Positions 42,501-51,500 of a DNA stretch of 64,000 nt are shown here, one piece after another (positions within the stretch are counted from its first letter, which is position 1; every line of letters starts with the position of its first letter). This DNA is from Varroa destructor (taxonomy: Eukaryota > Arthropoda > Arachnida > Mesostigmata > Varroidae). The position numbers and the translations under genes are program-made. Location of the stretch: positions 29,403,565 to 29,467,564 of the forward strand of contig NW_019211454.1 in assembly GCF_002443255.2 (NCBI RefSeq). Reading direction: 5' to 3'. The notes under the pieces are model-generated. The model did no database searches. It saw nothing but the letters and a program-made list of their open reading frames with translations, and had not been told where the DNA came from.

Positions 42501-45500
42501 ATATAGCTCTAATACAAACCTGTGTTTAAATTTTCTTTGAACGCGAACATCTTTTCCAAATGAAAAAATCGATTAAATTTATGGTCCGCGCTGACTTCCA
42601 CAATCTAATAGCAGGAACAAACGTTTTAAATATCGCGGGCATTTGCGGGTCCTGTAATAACTTGACCTTTTCCTGAAGAGCCGTTCCAGCTGTTACATGG
42701 ATACTAGCATCTTCCTAAGAGTCTCCATTTGGTAGAGTAGTTCAAGCCAGCTTTCCTTAAATTTCTATTGAAGTAATTTGCGTTGCGCCGCTGTATGGAT
42801 TAGGATGGAGAAGCTTCTGTTTCGAAACTCTTCTAGATAGTTGGAACGTTCAACATCTTTTTTGGTATCGCACACATTACACAATAGAATACACGATTTC
42901 GTGGCGACTCTGTACAGGATGGTGTTTTCCATGCAGTGCTCACACAAGCTACCCTTGTGAATTAAACGTAATTTTTGACTAGGCAAATTGGTTTCTATTA
43001 AGAAAAAATCGAGCCCGAGACTCTTAGTTCAGGTCCAGCATACGCTATTCTATGCTAAGTTACATGCCTATGTGTGTGCATCAAATGACTATAGATAAAA
43101 TACATACTAACAATATAACTTCGTTCGAATCACTAATTGCATCATGTGTGGCTACTACGGTTGCTTACTTTAGCAAGATTTCAACAAAGGCGGTGTTTTT
43201 TAGGTTCTGCTGGCGAGCTCATTCATCACCATTTACGGGTTAACTCAATTCATTCAACATAACTGTAATTATTACTTGCTTCATTTTAGTTTGCCTTTAG
43301 CGTCGCTTTACCTAACCTAGCGCTTCATATTTGTAACACCCCGGCTCCGTAACAGATGACTGGCGTAGATGTACGCTGGGAGGTCTGCCGTGACAACCTT
43401 CTCTTCGAGAACTTGTTAGGTGAAGGCGAATTTGGCAAGGTGGTGCGTGCACAAGCGTGGAGCATTGCCGGTCGTGACGGCTACTCGACGGTAGCCGTTA
43501 AGATGCTCAAGGATAACGCATCTACCCAGGATGCGCAGGATCTCCTACAAGAGTTGCAGACCCTCAAGGAAGTTGATCATGTAAACGTTATCAAACTTCT
43601 CGGTGCTTGCACTAGCCGAGGTAAGCCTGCAAAACACTGCGCTGCGTAAGAAACAAGAAAGTGCTAGAACTGAGAAAGATTATGTAATAACATAGAGAAC
43701 TGCACAAGTATCGAGGGCATTGTAGCACTTCACAGATATCCTCATCGGTACATCAAATATTTTGCCGAAGCCCCTGAACTACAGTCACGTCAATATGTGA
43801 AATACTCGTTTTTATATATTCATTTATTTCTTTTTATCTCAGTTTGCTACTAGAAGTTTGTAAAAACAAAAAGTATGTAAATACTTTAGATTGCCGCGTG
43901 AAGATAAGCAGAAGTTCTTAGTAGTTATTGAGTAAGTGTAAGGGTGCTCACTTAGGAAACGTGTAGCCATGGACAACTGGCTACCAAAGGATTTTTCTAT
44001 AACTTCAAAGCTGGGCATTTTTCTACTTTTGAACGAGTATGCTAAGTGTTATATGCAATCCGTGCTTCCTTTAAAGCTGTTGAAGATATTCTTAGGCTCA
44101 ACTTTTATCTACGCTGAAGAGTAAGTTAGAAGATCAGGTATTGTTTGTGTGCGTCATCAGAATTGCATCATTTCATTTCTTTAATGCAGTTTACACTTAA
44201 GTCTATCATAGGTTTTCGGTCGAAGCATTCGTGATGGAATACATACTGCTTTTAATCTTAGATCTTCTAAAATCAGCTTATAGGGTTCTAAATTAACAGA
44301 AATTACTTACATTTTCACTCTCGACAGCAGTTTGGGTGCCGGCTGGACACAATGCCGTAGCCGTTTAAAATGAAATAATTCCGACTTCGCTTTGATCATC
44401 ACATTGAGGCGAAACGGTGTACAAAAATCGCCAATTGAATAACCTACGATGTAGAGTTTTTAAAAGGAAAACTTAAAATGATAGTTTATAGTCTTGCACC
44501 TGGGTCGGAGAGTGTAGCACGATATATTTTCATATGCCATTTGTGCTAAAAATAGAACGGTAATTTTCGATCACACAGCTCACATCGTGAGGCGTTGTGT
44601 TAATGAATGAAGGATTTCACCTTGTGCCTTACCTCTGCTCGCGGGCGCAGAGTTTATGAAAAGTTAGCAGAATGAATGAAAAAAGGTTCGTGTAAAAGGG
44701 ACTTTGAATGTGTTAAAAAAAGATTTGAAATCCTGTAAATTTTATTCACATCAGGGCTGTCTTAGTTTATAGAAGGTTTATATAAGCATATGCCATTGCT
44801 AGCGGGACATAATTGTTTAACATTTGAAGATAATAACTATTTCAACTGGCTTGAACCTGATTCGTGAGTATTCCCCTGAAAACAATACATCTCTTGATAG
44901 AAAGCAGCGGTGAACACAACATACGAATACGTAAACACGCTATAATAATTTTGTAAATCAACAATTCGTGTTTTGTTTTTTACCTCTTTTTGGTTTCACT
45001 TAGATGGACCGCTGTACGTTATAGTAGAATATTGCGAACTCGGCTCTCTGCGGTCGTATCTTCGACGGTGCCGAAACATCTCGTCGATAGAAGATCTGCG
45101 CGCAGTACAGAATCCTACCTATTTAGGGGAAGATCCTCGAACTCAGTTGCCGGCGACGCAGCAGCTCATTTCGTTTATGTGGCAAATTGCTCGGGGTATG
45201 GGCTACCTGTCAGACATGAAAGTAATCCACAGGGACCTCGCGACACGAAACATCCTCGTCGCCAGAGGTCAGTTAATAGTCACTATGTAGTTATTTATAA
45301 ATAAGGTAGCCATTTAGATGAACAGATTTTTGGCTGGGTATTAAAACCGTTACATATTATTATAATACCTAAAGAGAACTTTACGCGTACAGCCGTCTAC
45401 ATACATTGATTAAAGTACGAATTTTTTTAAAATCGCTTAGCGGTTTCAAATAAAAGTGCCATCTTTATCTGCGCGACACGAATAGGGATTCATAATTGCT

Positions 45501-48500
45501 GCAAAGTTTTTATAAAAAAAAAAAACTGACGTACGCAATAATAGAAACGTACGTCTAGGCTATTTCATAGACTTTCGTACTTTCCTCGTAATGGGCAGTA
45601 TTACTCTAGTTGTTAAATCATGTTCAACTGGCGCGGTCTATACTTAGCTCGCGTCTGCGCCTCACGTTTTTTTTCCAATACCTTCATCCTGTTGTAGCCT
45701 TACCTTGTTGTTCAGTAACTACGGGTTGCATCTAGCGAAAAGATATCCACAGAAAAGTGGAGTCCACAGTCGAGGCTGGACACTTTCCACCTTAGAGCAG
45801 GTCATTTGGCCTAAGATATGAGCAATATGCTATTGCATATGATCCTACGAAACGACCGAACCCCTCTTCCTTTCTTCGAGACTTCTTTATGATCTAGCCT
45901 TTTCTCTTCTTACATAGGGCAGCGAAAGGCCTAGGCGTAGGTCAGGGCGCAGAATCTATAAATATGACCATCAACATAGTGACAAATAAGGTCCCGCAAT
46001 CGGAGCAGATTGGAGTATAGTACAAGTATCGTCATCAAAGTCATCGTGTCCGACTCCCACTTCTGACGTGATCCTATCTGGTGCGATATAGTTAGCTAGC
46101 ACGGGGTTTGTACCCTTGGGACTCAGGCACGCCACCAACGGCCTATTCGAAATAAATTCAAATTATGTTGTAATATTTATGTTAGGTAGAATGGCCAAGA
46201 GAGATGACGCCGGCATCGTCGGTTGGGTTTCGAGATCCATTTATTGAAATTTGTACACAGATAAGATCGGCCCACACACGCGTCGAGATATTACGATGTG
46301 CTTTCGTCTTCTTTCTTCCTGACACGCTTTACTCGCCGCCGCTGCTTCCACCGCCCAACCTCTCGATTTGTCCCGCCGCCCAATTTTCTCGCTGTCGTCG
46401 GTCACCTCTTTCTAACAGACAATGTGATCAAGATTTCGGACTTCGGACTCTCGCGGGATGTGTATGAAGGCGATACGTACTTGAAGCGCAGCAGACAAAA
46501 GGTTCCTGTCAAGTGGATGGCCCTCGAGTCGCTCGAGGATCAAATTTACACGACCAAGAGCGACGTGTAAGTGGATGTTAAGGATTTTAGCATTCAACCG
46601 AACCCCTAGCCTGGCAGTAAGAACGTATTCTTGTTATTGTGATGTAAATCAGTGGATTTTAAGCCTTTTTAAAGTTCAGTTCTGAAGTTGAAAAGGTGTA
46701 CTTTTAGGTAGATGCTCCGTCCCTTAGCGACTGAGTGGGCGAAATAGTCTTTTCTCATATTTAATGTCTGTATAGTATATTCTGTTTCAATATTAGTGCT
46801 ACTCGAGCCCGCTATAGGTAGGTCTCAGTTTTAATCGTACATTCGTTTGAGGATCAGTAGCTTCCTTAAATATGACTTACGAAGCATACTTTCTCAAATC
46901 GATGATTATCCTTATCGTAAAGTTATAAGTTATAAAAAGTTATAAGAAAGCAAATAACTATTCCTTAACGTGTAGCACGTACTTTAATTGCCAATAATAA
47001 GTAAGCGTGTCTTCAGAGCCTTCAGGCAGGAAACTAAATCAGCAATGAGTATTTGCCGGTAGGCAAACAAAATCGACAAACTTAAGGACTTTCTAATGTA
47101 AATCCTCACAAGATAGCAAACTCTATGAGTTTGTTGCTGCTGGCACACTTTCGATGTTAACGAGTATATGCACCTTAGTCATTTAAATGTAGCGCGACTT
47201 CTAGGCCATGCCATTAACCGAATTAAGGTACAACCAAAAGCTGATAAGCTTAGAAGTTTCAGCTTGTAGGGAGTACCATATACACAAGCAAACAAACAGT
47301 ATAAGCGTGTGACACCAGCAGACTTTCAACGTAAACGAGGATGATTGACTGAGTGCATTTATAGGTGATAATCATTTGTAATAACAAAAAAGCATACACA
47401 ACTGTTTGTCTATATCCGTAACTTTATTTGGCAGTATGTATCGAATAGAGCTTACTATAAGACATGTTTTTAACAAATAATTTTCTTTGGAGATGTGTAA
47501 GGCGTAAGCAGCTCACCTTTAAATGCCTCCAGCTTTTCGGCAGCCTCGAGCTCATATACCTTATAAAATTCAATAAGATCTGTGGTTCATTTCGTCCTTT
47601 TTGAAGAAAGGTATTTTAGTGGCCTAAATGCTTACAGTCGACACATTTATAGGACGAATAGAATTTATTTTTTTCAAATACTTGCAAAATGTGTATAATA
47701 TTCTCAGTATAAGAAAACACACAAGTCGCACATCGGCGCGATAAATTAGAACGATGACCCATTGCAGTACTTACCAGGTAATCGACGGCTTTTTACGGCT
47801 CTTCGTATAGATAGCATAATGTCGACCATATCAATATGAATTGCCCCCAAGGAACTTGAGGTTTAGTTTCCAGCTTAGGCTAAGTTAGTTATGAATTTTC
47901 GACCCACATTCCATGGGAACGTCGAAAATGTTTGTTTGACTACAGGACACTACTGTCTGAAAACATTACGGTTAAGTTATGCGGGCATGTTAAAGATGTA
48001 TGTATTTTTTTGCTTTTTTAAAAGGTTAGAAATGTCGACAATGTGTGAACCATATTTACCTTAAATATGCACAGATGCCTCCAATAAATTAGAAACAGTG
48101 GGTTTCACTTGATCTGAATTTCACTACTGTCAGAAATGAAAATTTAGACAGACAAGTTTGAAAATGCTAGAAAACGTCTGCTATGCTTTGTCAGGTTGTC
48201 CTTCCTATACACGTAACAAGTAAATCCATTGGATGAACTAAACCTAAGAATGATGTTACCAATTTGAATCTCCACTATGGTTATGTGCGTGTAACCGGCT
48301 AATACGTGTTATTTGAAGTTTGCCTCTCTCCTGACTTTTGTCTTTTCTGCGATTTTTCTCACACGATAGGTGAATGTGTGTTGTTTTCGGTTTACCAATA
48401 TACATCGTATCCGTATATAGACCATGGCCTACGTGAAAGTTTCTCTCTCTGTATGATAGTAATTTTGTGTAACGGGATTCTGGGTGGAGTTTCATCAGAA

Positions 48501-51500
48501 TGGGACGTTGCTATTCTGTCATACATGGACCGCAACCTCCAACGGGGGCAGCGACAACGGCTAGCATCCTCACTGTTATGACAGCCGATATCAAAAACAA
48601 TAGTGGGGGCAGCGGCAGAAACAACAGTTCTTGACAATGACTTTTATGGGGTTGTGAATTTTTCTGATTTTGATGAGTCCTCCAGTCTTGCCATACATAC
48701 AGTGTACGTATGAGATGGTAATATGAATCGGCGACCACCCCGCTAGTGTTGCTGCCGCTGTTGTTTTGTTTAGCTCGTAACTTATAGCACACGCATAGTA
48801 TTATATATGGAAGCGTGAGGGCTTGTTATTAGTACTACGCCGTGCCCATACAGAGCTTATATACATATAATATGGCATAATGGGGACCACCCTTTTATGT
48901 AGGGACGTCTAAAGCCTAAGGTACAATATACTTACCTCGGCTTACGATACCCCGTTTCTTCTGTTAAATACTATAAAATGTATGCAACAAGAATTCCTGT
49001 TTCTAAATTCTAAATAAAAATAAAATAAAGTACGAGATGGTGCATATTACGGTGATTTTAGACGCACGTACCACTTCTATTATGATTGCGTTGGACCCCA
49101 TCCGTCTCTGTGTTTCGCCAAGCGATTCTAGACAATCAGGAATGCTTGCAACCTTTCCTCAATGCATCTCAAAGCATTTTAATGATTAATCAATTAATTA
49201 ATAATTATAATAATAATAATTAATGAAAATTGCGAGCAACGTGTCTTAATGCCAAACTGTGTATCTGGCACAATCACAGCACGATCGAGTCGGAAAACTG
49301 TTGTTTCTATAATTTCAACGATTTTTTATAAAAATAATAACTTTAGGCAGGAAGAAGCTACGAAACACGCGTTTATTTTGGTGTATTTTGTTAATGTTTT
49401 TCTATTTAATGTATTTGTTCTTGAATATTATGACAGATGGTCTTTCGGTGTTGTGCTGTGGGAAATCGTCACTCTGGGCGCTACGCCCTATCCCGGTATC
49501 AACGGGGAACTCCTTTGTCAACTTCTGAAGGAAGGCTACCGAATGTTTCAGCCCAAGCATTGCTCGAGTCAATTGCAAGTATCCTAATGATCTTTTCTTG
49601 TTGTAGACAATGGTAGCATCTCAATTGAGTTAGTGTCTAATTAGGTTTTATCACTTCGTATCTGCATCAGCTTTTAACTCACGCCGCTACTTCTTTTCAA
49701 AACACATTCACATTTGACCTGCAGGTACGGCCTAATGAGAGACTGTTGGAAAACTGATCCGAACGAGCGACCATCCTTCAAAGTGCTCGCCCAGAAATTC
49801 GATCGTCTGCTCCAGGATACAACAGTCAGTATCTGCTTATTTTATCATCGGCATTTTAATTTTACTACGTACAGCTCGTGCAAACACGCAGAATGCAGGT
49901 ATCACGATAGTACCAGCTTGAGCTTTAAATAAAAAGACTAAGGCGTTCCAATGCAGCAACCGGACTACGAGTCGCCAAGCAATTGTATAGAAACGAACTC
50001 GAAAACGATATATTTGTATATTATCTTTACTTATATCGGACACGTGGAGTTCAGGTATCTAGCTTTAACGAAGCCTTATTCCTCCCTCATTCTTCTGCGG
50101 CTACTCAGAAAACTATTCAGATTTGCTTTCGTCGAAGACGTTTCATAATTATTTGTCTGTCGCAATAAGGCTGCACTTCCCTCAACGCAAACACGGTCTT
50201 CCGATAAGCAAATAGGTAATACACCGAATACACCCTCGCTTTTAATGCCCCAATACAAATTAGAGTGAAAATGATAGAGAAATTAAGTTTTCCTATTAGT
50301 CCTCCTAAAAATGTTAAGCGGATCTTTAATATCTGAAGCTTAAGGCGGACGGTAAGAACCCCATAGATGGAGAAAAACGATCATGATCAGCTTTTTCTAG
50401 AACCAAAAGTAAACTTTGAAATGGTAGTGAAAGGATTTAGGCCATTGAAAACATTGTTTAATCCTTTATAGCCGCCTAGCTCTTCTACGAAGAAAGAAAA
50501 CTTTTTTTTTTTTATTAAATGACAGCTGGCCTTATTGAGGGTGATTGAAAACAGGTAAAATTTAGTCATATGAGAAAAATAATCAAAAATTGATTTCGTC
50601 GGAGAATCAAGCATGTCATGCATAATCTTCCTGTGACTATGAGGTTTTACGTTCTTTAAAAATCTGCACAAATATGCCTAAAACATTTCTGATAGGTTGC
50701 TATGGTGACATAGTTTATAACATTCAAAGAAACTTAAGCTTATGCATTTATTCGGAAAGAGGAAGCTGTACAAGCTTAGGCTACGGTTTGGGTTCGTCTC
50801 GACCGACAATGCTTGGTTGGCCTATTTTAACAAGGCCTTTAAAGGCTCTGTCTATTTATCTCTACGTGCACATGGTTAGAATTACTTTTCCATCAAACAG
50901 CAGCTGTGAGCAAGTAAACAGACAAATATGGTGTATGCTATATCTCTTTTCATACACTTTACTAGAAAGCTTAATGGGTCAAGTAAGTTTTTTAAAAAAA
51001 TGTTCATTTTCACTATTGTTATATTCTAACCCGCAGTTGCTACACAGCCATAAACAGTAAGATCGGTTGACGTTGGCAAACAGTTGCTTTTATATGCAAT
51101 AGAACAAATTACGTTTTTAAGTCATATAACAATAATAAGTAGTGGATCCTCCAATATAGTATGTAGGGACGGACCGACACCTTTGGATGTAGAAGATAAA
51201 GATCCACGGTTTGCACAGTCGCTCGAAAGGTGGCCCCCAGAAGAAAGAAACGCAAAATTTACTTACGGCATACTTTTTTTTTTGTAATTGTTCAAAATAT
51301 GAGCGTAGTTATCCCTTTTATCTCTTTTGGTAAAGGTGACACAGAACACAAATTGTCAATTGCTTGTTTAAACACGACACAGTAACTACAATGAGGACAT
51401 TTCAAAATCTGCTAGACAAGACATTCATTTATCCGCCTCACTTTTGCTATCGGGCACCTTTGCAGGTGTATCTTGATGTAGAGGACGGCGTGGTTACGTG

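Noticed and set aside
43356..43649. A separate kinase gene starting at ATG 43,356
   Set aside because: The ATG directly follows a splice acceptor, the frame continues from the upstream membrane exon in phase 0, and the upstream ectodomain is clearly RET.
46204..46418. Pro/Ser/Cys-rich frame before exon N
   Set aside because: It is the pyrimidine-rich intron end leading to the acceptor at 46,418; exon N is entered in phase 1 there.
49575..49584. GT donor GTATCC at 49,579 for exon O
   Set aside because: It leaves phase 0 and puts exon P out of frame, losing YGLMRDCW; the GC donor four bases earlier solves this.
50674..51060. 128-residue open frame in the last Ret intron
   Set aside because: No recognised domain, AT-biased composition, and no splice or transcript logic; length is within expectation for a window this size.
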